A stretch of 64,000 bases of DNA from Allolobophora icterica (taxonomy: Eukaryota > Annelida > Clitellata > Crassiclitellata > Lumbricidae): NCBI GenBank assembly GCA_963556255.1, contig OY744607.1:1-64000 (forward strand), read 5' to 3'. Positions 12,301-26,100 of the stretch are shown piece by piece. The notes under the pieces were generated by a model, which was not told where the DNA came from, searched no databases, and saw nothing but the letters and a program-made list of their open reading frames with translations. The translations under genes and the position numbers were made by a program. Position 1 is the stretch's first letter, and every line of letters begins with the position of its first letter.

Positions 12301-15300
12301 TCCCAAGTCCCAGTCCCAGGTCCCAGTCCTGTCCCAGTCCTGTCCCGTCACTCCCAACGTCAACCGTCAGCTTTACTCACATTCACCCTGACTGTGAGTC
12401 GTCAGCCAGTCTTCACCACATTCGCGTCCGTCTTCGTCTTAACCCTGAATTTTATTCGCGGTCCGTCAGCATCTTAACCCTCACTTTTATTCGTGGCTCG
12501 TCATCACCTTAACCCTGACTTTGATACGAGTCCCGTCCTGACACTGAGCTGCCATTGATTATTTCTTGCGTCAGGGTTACATCGAGAGAGGTGCCACTCT
12601 TCAAAGCGTGGCTTCGTCGTTCGTATTTAGCAACGTTAACCGTGACTTTGAATCGAGTCCCGTCCTTACGTTAACTTTCACCGTCATTCGTCAATAGCAA
12701 TGACTTGGATTCCGGTAGTCCTGGTCCGAGTCCCAGTCCAAAGTCCCAAGTCACAGTCCCAGTAACGGTCCCAGTCCTGTCCCAGTCCTCGTCCCAGTCC
12801 TCGTCCCAGTCCTGTCCCAGTCCTGGTCCCGTCCACATGTTAGTCATTCCTGTCAAATCTGTACATTAACCCTGACTTTGATTCACGACCCGTCCTTTCG
12901 TTAACCCTGACGTTGATTCGGCTCTCGTGCTTACCTTAACCCTGACTTTTGTTCGGGTCCCGTCGCAACGTTAACCCTGAATTTGATTCGGGTCCCGTCA
13001 CCACCTTAACCCCTGACTTTTATCCGAGAACAGTCATCACATGAACCCTGACTTTTATCCGATACCCGTCGTAACCTTAACCCTGAATTTGAATAGAGTC
13101 TCGTCCTTACAAGAACCCTGACTCGGATACATCGACAACACTAGCCCTAACACTGAGCCCTAAACGACCCTGCTTTCGCTTCGGTCCTTAATTCTGTGCT
13201 TTATTCGGGTCCGTCATCGTATTAACCGTGACTTTTATTCGTGGCCCGTCATCACCTTAACCCTGACTTTGATTCGGGTCCCGTCCTCACCATAAACAAG
13301 ACCTTAAACCCTGACTTTTATACGGGGGATTCTTCGCAAAATTAACCCTGACTTTGATTCGGGCCATTAACGCATCCTTAACCCTGACATTGATACGGGT
13401 CCCGACAGCACCTTAACCCTGACTTTCAATCGATTTTGCGCCCCTACATTAACCCTCACTCTCAAAAACTAGCCTAGAATTCCTTAATCGAGCAACATTA
13501 CATCAACAACACTAGCCCTAAGACTGAGCCCTAAACGACCCTACTTTCGCTTACCCTGAGCCCTAAACGACCCTATTTTCGCTTCGCTCCTTAATCCTGA
13601 CCTTGAGTCGGGTCCGGTCCTCACCCTAACCCTGACTTTGATTCGGGCATTCTTCGCAAAAATTAAGCCTGACTTTGATCCGGGCCATTTTCGCATCCTT
13701 AACCCTGACTTTGATACGGGCCATTTTCGCATCCTTAATCCTGACTTTGATACGGGCCACGATCGCATCCTCAACCCTGACTTTTATACGGGCCCCAAAA
13801 TCACCTGAAACCTGACTTTTAATCGAGTTCCGCTCTTACATTAACCCTGACTCTCAATAGGGTACCGTTCTTAAACTAGCTCTGAATTCCATCGAGAAAC
13901 ATTACATCAACAACACTAGCCCTAACACTAACCCTAAACGACCCTACTTTCGCTTACCCTGAGCCCTAAACGACCCTATTTTCGCTTCACTCCTTAACCC
14001 TGACATTGAATCGGGTCCCGTTTTCACCATAAACATGACATTGAATAGGACCCGTTCGCAACCTTAACCCTGACTTTGATACGGGGTTTCTTCGCAAAAT
14101 TAACCCTGACTTTGATACGGGGTTTCTTCGCAAAATTAACCCTGACTTTGATTGGGGCTTTCTTCGCAAAACTAACCCTGACTTTCATACGGGCCATTAA
14201 CGCATCCTTAACCCTGACATTGATACGGGCCATTTTCGCATCCTGAACACTGACTTTGATCCGGGCCATTTTCGCATCCTTAACCCTGACTTTGATCCGG
14301 GCCATTTTCGCATCCTGAACACTGACTTTGATCCGGGCCATTTTCGCATCCTTAACCCTGACTTTTATTAAAATCCCGCCCTTACATTAACCCTGAATCT
14401 CTATAAGCTACCATCATTACACCAGCCCTGAATTCCATCATCGAGCAACATTACATCGACAACACTAGCCCTAACACTAACCCTAAACGACCCTACTTTC
14501 GCTTACCCTGAGCCCTAAACGACCCTACTTTCGCTTACCCTGAGCCCTAAACGACCCTATTTTCGGGCCATATAACTCCCCTTCCTCGTTGGGATTAGAT
14601 ACCCACAGTTGGGGTTAGCGATGAAAAGTTGGGGTTAGGTATGAAAAGTTAGGGTTAGTTTAGACATTTGGGGTTAGCGATGAAAAGTTAGGGTTAGCGA
14701 TGAAAAGTTAGGGTTAGCGATGAAAAGTTGGGGTTAGCGATGAAAACTTAGGGTTAGCGATTAAAAGTTAGGGTTAGCGATGAAAAGTTAGGGTTAGTTT
14801 AGACAGTTGGGGTTAGCGATGAAAAATTAGGGTTAATTCAGACAGTTGGGGTAACAGATTCAAAGCTGGGGTTACGAAAACCGACTTCGACACGTGTGCG
14901 AAATCTGAAATGAGAAGCGTCGTGAGGGTCGTTTAGGGTCAGGATAAGCGTCGTGAGGGTCGTATAGGGTTAGTCTTAGGGAAAGTGTTGTCATTAGAAA
15001 AATGAAAAAAATTAAAAATTTTAAAATCGTGAAATAAAAAAATTAAAATAAAAAAATTAAAATTTTAAAATCGTCAAATACCCTAACCCTAACCCTAACC
15101 CTAACCCTAACCCTAACCCTAACCCTAACCCTAACCCTAACCCTAACCCTAACCCTAACCCTAACCCTAAAAATCATGACAAACCCTAACCCTAAATCTT
15201 AAAAAAAGTGGCGCTGGCGCCGCAGCAGTACGGGTAATATTGGGAACCCCAAAAACGTGGTTATACGAATATCTCCGTGGTTATTGGAAAAAGTGCGTGG

Positions 15301-16743
15301 TTATACGTTGCAAACGATGCAGGGGACTCGTGCGCATCTTTATCAAGTCTTACATTCGTGGTTATATCATTAATAACGTGGTTATATCGATTTATGTGTG
15401 GCGCCGACGGTATTTCGCGCTCTTTTCGGGGGTTTTCCCATAAATTTCGGGGTTTTCCCATAAATTTCGTGATTTTCCCATAAATTTCGCTATCATTTCG
15501 TGTTCTCTTTCTGTCTAGTATCGTCTCTCTTTGATGGTTATATAACGGTTATACCTGGTTAACGACAGATAACACTTCCCGTCACTTCCGGTCTTTAATA
15601 GATGGTGTTAGACATCAACATCTGAAGTATCAGCCATATTCCCAGTCCCAAGTCCCAGTCCCAGGTCCCAGTCCTGTCCCAGTCCTGTCCCGTCACTCCC
15701 AACGTCAACCGTCAGCTTTACTCACATTCACCCTGACTGTGAGTCGTCAGCCAGTCTTCACCACATTCGCGTCCGTCTTCGTCTTAACCCTGAATTTTAT
15801 TCGCGGTCCGTCAGCATCTTAACCCTCACTTTTATTCGTGGCTCGTCATCACCTTAACCCTGACTTTGATACGAGTCCCGTCCTGACACTGAGCTGCCAT
15901 TGATTATTTCTTGCGTCAGGGTTACATCGAGAGAGGTGCCACTCTTCAAAGCGTGGCTTCGTCGTTCGTATTTAGCAACGTTAACCGTGACTTTGAATCG
16001 AGTCCCGTCCTTACGTTAACTTTCACCGTCATTCGTCAATAGCAATGACTTGGATTCCGGTAGTCCTGGTCCGAGTCCCAGTCCAAAGTCCCAAGTCACA
16101 GTCCCAGTAACGGTCCCAGTCCTGTCCCAGTCCTCGTCCCAGTCCTCGTCCCAGTCCTGTCCCAGTCCTGGTCCCGTCCACATGTTAGTCATTCCTGTCA
16201 AATCTGTACATTAACCCTGACTTTGATTCACGACCCGTCCTTTCGTTAACCCTGACGTTGATTCGGCTCTCGTGCTTACCTTAACCCTGACTTTTGTTCG
16301 GGTCCCGTCGCAACGTTAACCCTGAATTTGATTCGGGTCCCGTCACCACCTTAACCCCTGACTTTTATCCGAGAACAGTCATCACATGAACCCTGACTTT
16401 TATCCGATACCCGTCGTAACCTTAACCCTGAATTTGAATAGAGTCTCGTCCTTACAAGAACCCTGACTCGGATACATCGACAACACTAGCCCTAACACTG
16501 AGCCCTAAACGACCCTGCTTTCGCTTCGGTCCTTAATTCTGTGCTTTATTCGGGTCCGTCATCGTATTAACCGTGACTTTTATTCGTGGCCCGTCATCAC
16601 CTTAACCCTGACTTTGATTCGGGTCCCGTCCTCACCATAAACAAGACCTTAAACCCTGACTTTTATACGGGGGATTCTTCGCAAAATTAACCCTGACTTT
16701 GATTCGGGCCATTAACGCATCCTTAACCCTGACATTGATACGG

Positions 16744-19700
16744 GTCCCGACAGCACCTTAACCCTGACTTTCAATCGATTTTGCGCCCCTACATTAACCC
16801 TCACTCTCAAAAACTAGCCTAGAATTCCTTAATCGAGCAACATTACATCAACAACACTAGCCCTAAGACTGAGCCCTAAACGACCCTACTTTCGCTTACC
16901 CTGAGCCCTAAACGACCCTATTTTCGCTTCGCTCCTTAATCCTGACCTTGAGTCGGGTCCGGTCCTCACCCTAACCCTGACTTTGATTCGGGCATTCTTC
17001 GCAAAAATTAAGCCTGACTTTGATCCGGGCCATTTTCGCATCCTTAACCCTGACTTTGATACGGGCCATTTTCGCATCCTTAATCCTGACTTTGATACGG
17101 GCCACGATCGCATCCTCAACCCTGACTTTTATACGGGCCCCAAAATCACCTGAAACCTGACTTTTAATCGAGTTCCGCTCTTACATTAACCCTGACTCTC
17201 AATAGGGTACCGTTCTTAAACTAGCTCTGAATTCCATCGAGAAACATTACATCAACAACACTAGCCCTAACACTAACCCTAAACGACCCTACTTTCGCTT
17301 ACCCTGAGCCCTAAACGACCCTATTTTCGCTTCACTCCTTAACCCTGACATTGAATCGGGTCCCGTTTTCACCATAAACATGACATTGAATAGGACCCGT
17401 TCGCAACCTTAACCCTGACTTTGATACGGGGTTTCTTCGCAAAATTAACCCTGACTTTGATACGGGGTTTCTTCGCAAAATTAACCCTGACTTTGATTGG
17501 GGCTTTCTTCGCAAAACTAACCCTGACTTTCATACGGGCCATTAACGCATCCTTAACCCTGACATTGATACGGGCCATTTTCGCATCCTGAACACTGACT
17601 TTGATCCGGGCCATTTTCGCATCCTTAACCCTGACTTTGATCCGGGCCATTTTCGCATCCTGAACACTGACTTTGATCCGGGCCATTTTCGCATCCTTAA
17701 CCCTGACTTTTATTAAAATCCCGCCCTTACATTAACCCTGAATCTCTATAAGCTACCATCATTACACCAGCCCTGAATTCCATCATCGAGCAACATTACA
17801 TCGACAACACTAGCCCTAACACTAACCCTAAACGACCCTACTTTCGCTTACCCTGAGCCCTAAACGACCCTACTTTCGCTTACCCTGAGCCCTAAACGAC
17901 CCTATTTTCGGGCCATATAACTCCCCTTCCTCGTTGGGATTAGATACCCACAGTTGGGGTTAGCGATGAAAAGTTGGGGTTAGGTATGAAAAGTTAGGGT
18001 TAGTTTAGACATTTGGGGTTAGCGATGAAAAGTTAGGGTTAGCGATGAAAAGTTAGGGTTAGCGATGAAAAGTTGGGGTTAGCGATGAAAACTTAGGGTT
18101 AGCGATTAAAAGTTAGGGTTAGCGATGAAAAGTTAGGGTTAGTTTAGACAGTTGGGGTTAGCGATGAAAAATTAGGGTTAATTCAGACAGTTGGGGTAAC
18201 AGATTCAAAGCTGGGGTTACGAAAACCGACTTCGACACGTGTGCGAAATCTGAAATGAGAAGCGTCGTGAGGGTCGTTTAGGGTCAGGATAAGCGTCGTG
18301 AGGGTCGTATTGAAATGAGAAGCGTCGTGAGGGTCGTTTAGGGTCAGGATAAGCGTCGTGAGGGTCGTATAGGGTTAGTCTTAGGGAAAGTGTTGTCATT
18401 AGAAAAATTAAAAAAATTAAAAATTTTAAAATCGTCAAATACCCTAACCCTAACCCTAACCCTAACCCTAACCCTAACCCTAACCCTAACCCTAACCCTA
18501 ACCCTAACCCTAACCCTAACCCTAACCCTAAAAATCATGACAAACCCTAACCCTAAATCTTAAAAAAAGTGGCGCTGGCGCCGCAGCAGTACGGGTAATA
18601 TTGGGAACCCCAAAAACGTGGTTATACGAATATCTCCGTGGTTATTGGAAAAAGTGCGTGGTTATACGTTGCAAACGATGCAGGGGACTCGTGCGCATCT
18701 TTATCAAGTCTTACATTCGTGGTTATATCATTAATAACGTGGTTATATCGATTTATGTGTGGCGCCGACGGTATTTCGCGCTCTTTTCGGGGGTTTTCCC
18801 ATAAATTTCGGGGTTTTCCCATAAATTTCGTGATTTTCCCATAAATTTCGCTATCATTTCGTGTTCTCTTTCTGTCTAGTATCGTCTCTCTTTGATGGTT
18901 ATATAACGGTTATACCTGGTTAACGACAGATAACACTTCCCGTCACTTCCGGTCTTTAATAGATGGTGTTAGACATCAACATCTGAAGTATCAGCCATAT
19001 TCCCAGTCCCAAGTCCCAGTCCCAGGTCCCAGTCCTGTCCCAGTCCTGTCCCGTCACTCCCAACGTCAACCGTCAGCTTTACTCACATTCACCCTGACTG
19101 TGAGTCGTCAGCCAGTCTTCACCACATTCGCGTCCGTCTTCGTCTTAACCCTGAATTTTATTCGCGGTCCGTCAGCATCTTAACCCTCACTTTTATTCGT
19201 GGCTCGTCATCACCTTAACCCTGACTTTGATACGAGTCCCGTCCTGACACTGAGCTGCCATTGATTATTTCTTGCGTCAGGGTTACATCGAGAGAGGTGC
19301 CACTCTTCAAAGCGTGGCTTCGTCGTTCGTATTTAGCAACGTTAACCGTGACTTTGAATCGAGTCCCGTCCTTACGTTAACTTTCACCGTCATTCGTCAA
19401 TAGCAATGACTTGGATTCCGGTAGTCCTGGTCCGAGTCCCAGTCCAAAGTCCCAAGTCACAGTCCCAGTAACGGTCCCAGTCCTGTCCCAGTCCTCGTCC
19501 CAGTCCTCGTCCCAGTCCTGTCCCAGTCCTGGTCCCGTCCACATGTTAGTCATTCCTGTCAAATCTGTACATTAACCCTGACTTTGATTCACGACCCGTC
19601 CTTTCGTTAACCCTGACGTTGATTCGGCTCTCGTGCTTACCTTAACCCTGACTTTTGTTCGGGTCCCGTCGCAACGTTAACCCTGAATTTGATTCGGGTC

Positions 19701-20104
19701 CCGTCACCACCTTAACCCCTGACTTTTATCCGAGAACAGTCATCACATGAACCCTGACTTTTATCCGATACCCGTCGTAACCTTAACCCTGAATTTGAAT
19801 AGAGTCTCGTCCTTACAAGAACCCTGACTCGGATACATCGACAACACTAGCCCTAACACTGAGCCCTAAACGACCCTGCTTTCGCTTCGGTCCTTAATTC
19901 TGTGCTTTATTCGGGTCCGTCATCGTATTAACCGTGACTTTTATTCGTGGCCCGTCATCACCTTAACCCTGACTTTGATTCGGGTCCCGTCCTCACCATA
20001 AACAAGACCTTAAACCCTGACTTTTATACGGGGGATTCTTCGCAAAATTAACCCTGACTTTGATTCGGGCCATTAACGCATCCTTAACCCTGACATTGAT
20101 ACGG
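16744..20104. repeat. Rearranged copy 6 of the 3.35-kb unit (3361 bp)
   Basis: This copy differs from the others in two linked places. A 60-bp stretch, 18251-18310, is repeated exactly at 18311-18370 (start TGAAATGAGAAGCGTCGTGA, end GTCGTAT). Just after it, about 44 bp of the AT-rich block are missing, so AGAAAAATTAAAAAAATT replaces the longer A/T segment. With a 15-hexamer telomeric tract, +60 and -44 account for the length excess of 16 over the 3345-bp form. Only this copy carries the variant. Confidence 0.9.
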
Positions 20105-23100
20105 GTCCCGACAGCACCTTAACCCTGACTTTCAATCGATTTTGCGCCCCTACATTAACCCTCACTCTCAAAAACTAGCCTAGAATTCCTTAATCGAGCA
20201 ACATTACATCAACAACACTAGCCCTAAGACTGAGCCCTAAACGACCCTACTTTCGCTTACCCTGAGCCCTAAACGACCCTATTTTCGCTTCGCTCCTTAA
20301 TCCTGACCTTGAGTCGGGTCCGGTCCTCACCCTAACCCTGACTTTGATTCGGGCATTCTTCGCAAAAATTAAGCCTGACTTTGATCCGGGCCATTTTCGC
20401 ATCCTTAACCCTGACTTTGATACGGGCCATTTTCGCATCCTTAATCCTGACTTTGATACGGGCCACGATCGCATCCTCAACCCTGACTTTTATACGGGCC
20501 CCAAAATCACCTGAAACCTGACTTTTAATCGAGTTCCGCTCTTACATTAACCCTGACTCTCAATAGGGTACCGTTCTTAAACTAGCTCTGAATTCCATCG
20601 AGAAACATTACATCAACAACACTAGCCCTAACACTAACCCTAAACGACCCTACTTTCGCTTACCCTGAGCCCTAAACGACCCTATTTTCGCTTCACTCCT
20701 TAACCCTGACATTGAATCGGGTCCCGTTTTCACCATAAACATGACATTGAATAGGACCCGTTCGCAACCTTAACCCTGACTTTGATACGGGGTTTCTTCG
20801 CAAAATTAACCCTGACTTTGATACGGGGTTTCTTCGCAAAATTAACCCTGACTTTGATTGGGGCTTTCTTCGCAAAACTAACCCTGACTTTCATACGGGC
20901 CATTAACGCATCCTTAACCCTGACATTGATACGGGCCATTTTCGCATCCTGAACACTGACTTTGATCCGGGCCATTTTCGCATCCTTAACCCTGACTTTG
21001 ATCCGGGCCATTTTCGCATCCTGAACACTGACTTTGATCCGGGCCATTTTCGCATCCTTAACCCTGACTTTTATTAAAATCCCGCCCTTACATTAACCCT
21101 GAATCTCTATAAGCTACCATCATTACACCAGCCCTGAATTCCATCATCGAGCAACATTACATCGACAACACTAGCCCTAACACTAACCCTAAACGACCCT
21201 ACTTTCGCTTACCCTGAGCCCTAAACGACCCTACTTTCGCTTACCCTGAGCCCTAAACGACCCTATTTTCGGGCCATATAACTCCCCTTCCTCGTTGGGA
21301 TTAGATACCCACAGTTGGGGTTAGCGATGAAAAGTTGGGGTTAGGTATGAAAAGTTAGGGTTAGTTTAGACATTTGGGGTTAGCGATGAAAAGTTAGGGT
21401 TAGCGATGAAAAGTTAGGGTTAGCGATGAAAAGTTGGGGTTAGCGATGAAAACTTAGGGTTAGCGATTAAAAGTTAGGGTTAGCGATGAAAAGTTAGGGT
21501 TAGTTTAGACAGTTGGGGTTAGCGATGAAAAATTAGGGTTAATTCAGACAGTTGGGGTAACAGATTCAAAGCTGGGGTTACGAAAACCGACTTCGACACG
21601 TGTGCGAAATCTGAAATGAGAAGCGTCGTGAGGGTCGTTTAGGGTCAGGATAAGCGTCGTGAGGGTCGTATAGGGTTAGTCTTAGGGAAAGTGTTGTCAT
21701 TAGAAAAATGAAAAAAATTAAAAATTTTAAAATCGTGAAATAAAAAAATTAAAATAAAAAAATTAAAATTTTAAAATCGTCAAATACCCTAACCCTAACC
21801 CTAACCCTAACCCTAACCCTAACCCTAACCCTAACCCTAACCCTAACCCTAACCCTAACCCTAACCCTAACCCTAACCCTAAAAATCATGACAAACCCTA
21901 ACCCTAAATCTTAAAAAAAGTGGCGCTGGCGCCGCAGCAGTACGGGTAATATTGGGAACCCCAAAAACGTGGTTATACGAATATCTCCGTGGTTATTGGA
22001 AAAAGTGCGTGGTTATACGTTGCAAACGATGCAGGGGACTCGTGCGCATCTTTATCAAGTCTTACATTCGTGGTTATATCATTAATAACGTGGTTATATC
22101 GATTTATGTGTGGCGCCGACGGTATTTCGCGCTCTTTTCGGGGGTTTTCCCATAAATTTCGGGGTTTTCCCATAAATTTCGTGATTTTCCCATAAATTTC
22201 GCTATCATTTCGTGTTCTCTTTCTGTCTAGTATCGTCTCTCTTTGATGGTTATATAACGGTTATACCTGGTTAACGACAGATAACACTTCCCGTCACTTC
22301 CGGTCTTTAATAGATGGTGTTAGACATCAACATCTGAAGTATCAGCCATATTCCCAGTCCCAAGTCCCAGTCCCAGGTCCCAGTCCTGTCCCAGTCCTGT
22401 CCCGTCACTCCCAACGTCAACCGTCAGCTTTACTCACATTCACCCTGACTGTGAGTCGTCAGCCAGTCTTCACCACATTCGCGTCCGTCTTCGTCTTAAC
22501 CCTGAATTTTATTCGCGGTCCGTCAGCATCTTAACCCTCACTTTTATTCGTGGCTCGTCATCACCTTAACCCTGACTTTGATACGAGTCCCGTCCTGACA
22601 CTGAGCTGCCATTGATTATTTCTTGCGTCAGGGTTACATCGAGAGAGGTGCCACTCTTCAAAGCGTGGCTTCGTCGTTCGTATTTAGCAACGTTAACCGT
22701 GACTTTGAATCGAGTCCCGTCCTTACGTTAACTTTCACCGTCATTCGTCAATAGCAATGACTTGGATTCCGGTAGTCCTGGTCCGAGTCCCAGTCCAAAG
22801 TCCCAAGTCACAGTCCCAGTAACGGTCCCAGTCCTGTCCCAGTCCTCGTCCCAGTCCTCGTCCCAGTCCTGTCCCAGTCCTGGTCCCGTCCACATGTTAG
22901 TCATTCCTGTCAAATCTGTACATTAACCCTGACTTTGATTCACGACCCGTCCTTTCGTTAACCCTGACGTTGATTCGGCTCTCGTGCTTACCTTAACCCT
23001 GACTTTTGTTCGGGTCCCGTCGCAACGTTAACCCTGAATTTGATTCGGGTCCCGTCACCACCTTAACCCCTGACTTTTATCCGAGAACAGTCATCACATG

Positions 23101-26100
23101 AACCCTGACTTTTATCCGATACCCGTCGTAACCTTAACCCTGAATTTGAATAGAGTCTCGTCCTTACAAGAACCCTGACTCGGATACATCGACAACACTA
23201 GCCCTAACACTGAGCCCTAAACGACCCTGCTTTCGCTTCGGTCCTTAATTCTGTGCTTTATTCGGGTCCGTCATCGTATTAACCGTGACTTTTATTCGTG
23301 GCCCGTCATCACCTTAACCCTGACTTTGATTCGGGTCCCGTCCTCACCATAAACAAGACCTTAAACCCTGACTTTTATACGGGGGATTCTTCGCAAAATT
23401 AACCCTGACTTTGATTCGGGCCATTAACGCATCCTTAACCCTGACATTGATACGGGTCCCGACAGCACCTTAACCCTGACTTTCAATCGATTTTGCGCCC
23501 CTACATTAACCCTCACTCTCAAAAACTAGCCTAGAATTCCTTAATCGAGCAACATTACATCAACAACACTAGCCCTAAGACTGAGCCCTAAACGACCCTA
23601 CTTTCGCTTACCCTGAGCCCTAAACGACCCTATTTTCGCTTCGCTCCTTAATCCTGACCTTGAGTCGGGTCCGGTCCTCACCCTAACCCTGACTTTGATT
23701 CGGGCATTCTTCGCAAAAATTAAGCCTGACTTTGATCCGGGCCATTTTCGCATCCTTAACCCTGACTTTGATACGGGCCATTTTCGCATCCTTAATCCTG
23801 ACTTTGATACGGGCCACGATCGCATCCTCAACCCTGACTTTTATACGGGCCCCAAAATCACCTGAAACCTGACTTTTAATCGAGTTCCGCTCTTACATTA
23901 ACCCTGACTCTCAATAGGGTACCGTTCTTAAACTAGCTCTGAATTCCATCGAGAAACATTACATCAACAACACTAGCCCTAACACTAACCCTAAACGACC
24001 CTACTTTCGCTTACCCTGAGCCCTAAACGACCCTATTTTCGCTTCACTCCTTAACCCTGACATTGAATCGGGTCCCGTTTTCACCATAAACATGACATTG
24101 AATAGGACCCGTTCGCAACCTTAACCCTGACTTTGATACGGGGTTTCTTCGCAAAATTAACCCTGACTTTGATACGGGGTTTCTTCGCAAAATTAACCCT
24201 GACTTTGATTGGGGCTTTCTTCGCAAAACTAACCCTGACTTTCATACGGGCCATTAACGCATCCTTAACCCTGACATTGATACGGGCCATTTTCGCATCC
24301 TGAACACTGACTTTGATCCGGGCCATTTTCGCATCCTTAACCCTGACTTTGATCCGGGCCATTTTCGCATCCTGAACACTGACTTTGATCCGGGCCATTT
24401 TCGCATCCTTAACCCTGACTTTTATTAAAATCCCGCCCTTACATTAACCCTGAATCTCTATAAGCTACCATCATTACACCAGCCCTGAATTCCATCATCG
24501 AGCAACATTACATCGACAACACTAGCCCTAACACTAACCCTAAACGACCCTACTTTCGCTTACCCTGAGCCCTAAACGACCCTACTTTCGCTTACCCTGA
24601 GCCCTAAACGACCCTATTTTCGGGCCATATAACTCCCCTTCCTCGTTGGGATTAGATACCCACAGTTGGGGTTAGCGATGAAAAGTTGGGGTTAGGTATG
24701 AAAAGTTAGGGTTAGTTTAGACATTTGGGGTTAGCGATGAAAAGTTAGGGTTAGCGATGAAAAGTTAGGGTTAGCGATGAAAAGTTGGGGTTAGCGATGA
24801 AAACTTAGGGTTAGCGATTAAAAGTTAGGGTTAGCGATGAAAAGTTAGGGTTAGTTTAGACAGTTGGGGTTAGCGATGAAAAATTAGGGTTAATTCAGAC
24901 AGTTGGGGTAACAGATTCAAAGCTGGGGTTACGAAAACCGACTTCGACACGTGTGCGAAATCTGAAATGAGAAGCGTCGTGAGGGTCGTTTAGGGTCAGG
25001 ATAAGCGTCGTGAGGGTCGTATAGGGTTAGTCTTAGGGAAAGTGTTGTCATTAGAAAAATGAAAAAAATTAAAAATTTTAAAATCGTGAAATAAAAAAAT
25101 TAAAATAAAAAAATTAAAATTTTAAAATCGTCAAATACCCTAACCCTAACCCTAACCCTAACCCTAACCCTAACCCTAACCCTAACCCTAACCCTAACCC
25201 TAACCCTAACCCTAACCCTAACCCTAAAAATCATGACAAACCCTAACCCTAAATCTTAAAAAAAGTGGCGCTGGCGCCGCAGCAGTACGGGTAATATTGG
25301 GAACCCCAAAAACGTGGTTATACGAATATCTCCGTGGTTATTGGAAAAAGTGCGTGGTTATACGTTGCAAACGATGCAGGGGACTCGTGCGCATCTTTAT
25401 CAAGTCTTACATTCGTGGTTATATCATTAATAACGTGGTTATATCGATTTATGTGTGGCGCCGACGGTATTTCGCGCTCTTTTCGGGGGTTTTCCCATAA
25501 ATTTCGGGGTTTTCCCATAAATTTCGTGATTTTCCCATAAATTTCGCTATCATTTCGTGTTCTCTTTCTGTCTAGTATCGTCTCTCTTTGATGGTTATAT
25601 AACGGTTATACCTGGTTAACGACAGATAACACTTCCCGTCACTTCCGGTCTTTAATAGATGGTGTTAGACATCAACATCTGAAGTATCAGCCATATTCCC
25701 AGTCCCAAGTCCCAGTCCCAGGTCCCAGTCCTGTCCCAGTCCTGTCCCGTCACTCCCAACGTCAACCGTCAGCTTTACTCACATTCACCCTGACTGTGAG
25801 TCGTCAGCCAGTCTTCACCACATTCGCGTCCGTCTTCGTCTTAACCCTGAATTTTATTCGCGGTCCGTCAGCATCTTAACCCTCACTTTTATTCGTGGCT
25901 CGTCATCACCTTAACCCTGACTTTGATACGAGTCCCGTCCTGACACTGAGCTGCCATTGATTATTTCTTGCGTCAGGGTTACATCGAGAGAGGTGCCACT
26001 CTTCAAAGCGTGGCTTCGTCGTTCGTATTTAGCAACGTTAACCGTGACTTTGAATCGAGTCCCGTCCTTACGTTAACTTTCACCGTCATTCGTCAATAGC

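Noticed and set aside
18344..18538. RVRVRV frame across the copy-6 telomeric tract
   Set aside because: It is a direct translation of CCCTAA repeats on the minus strand and appears only because the local deletion removed a stop.
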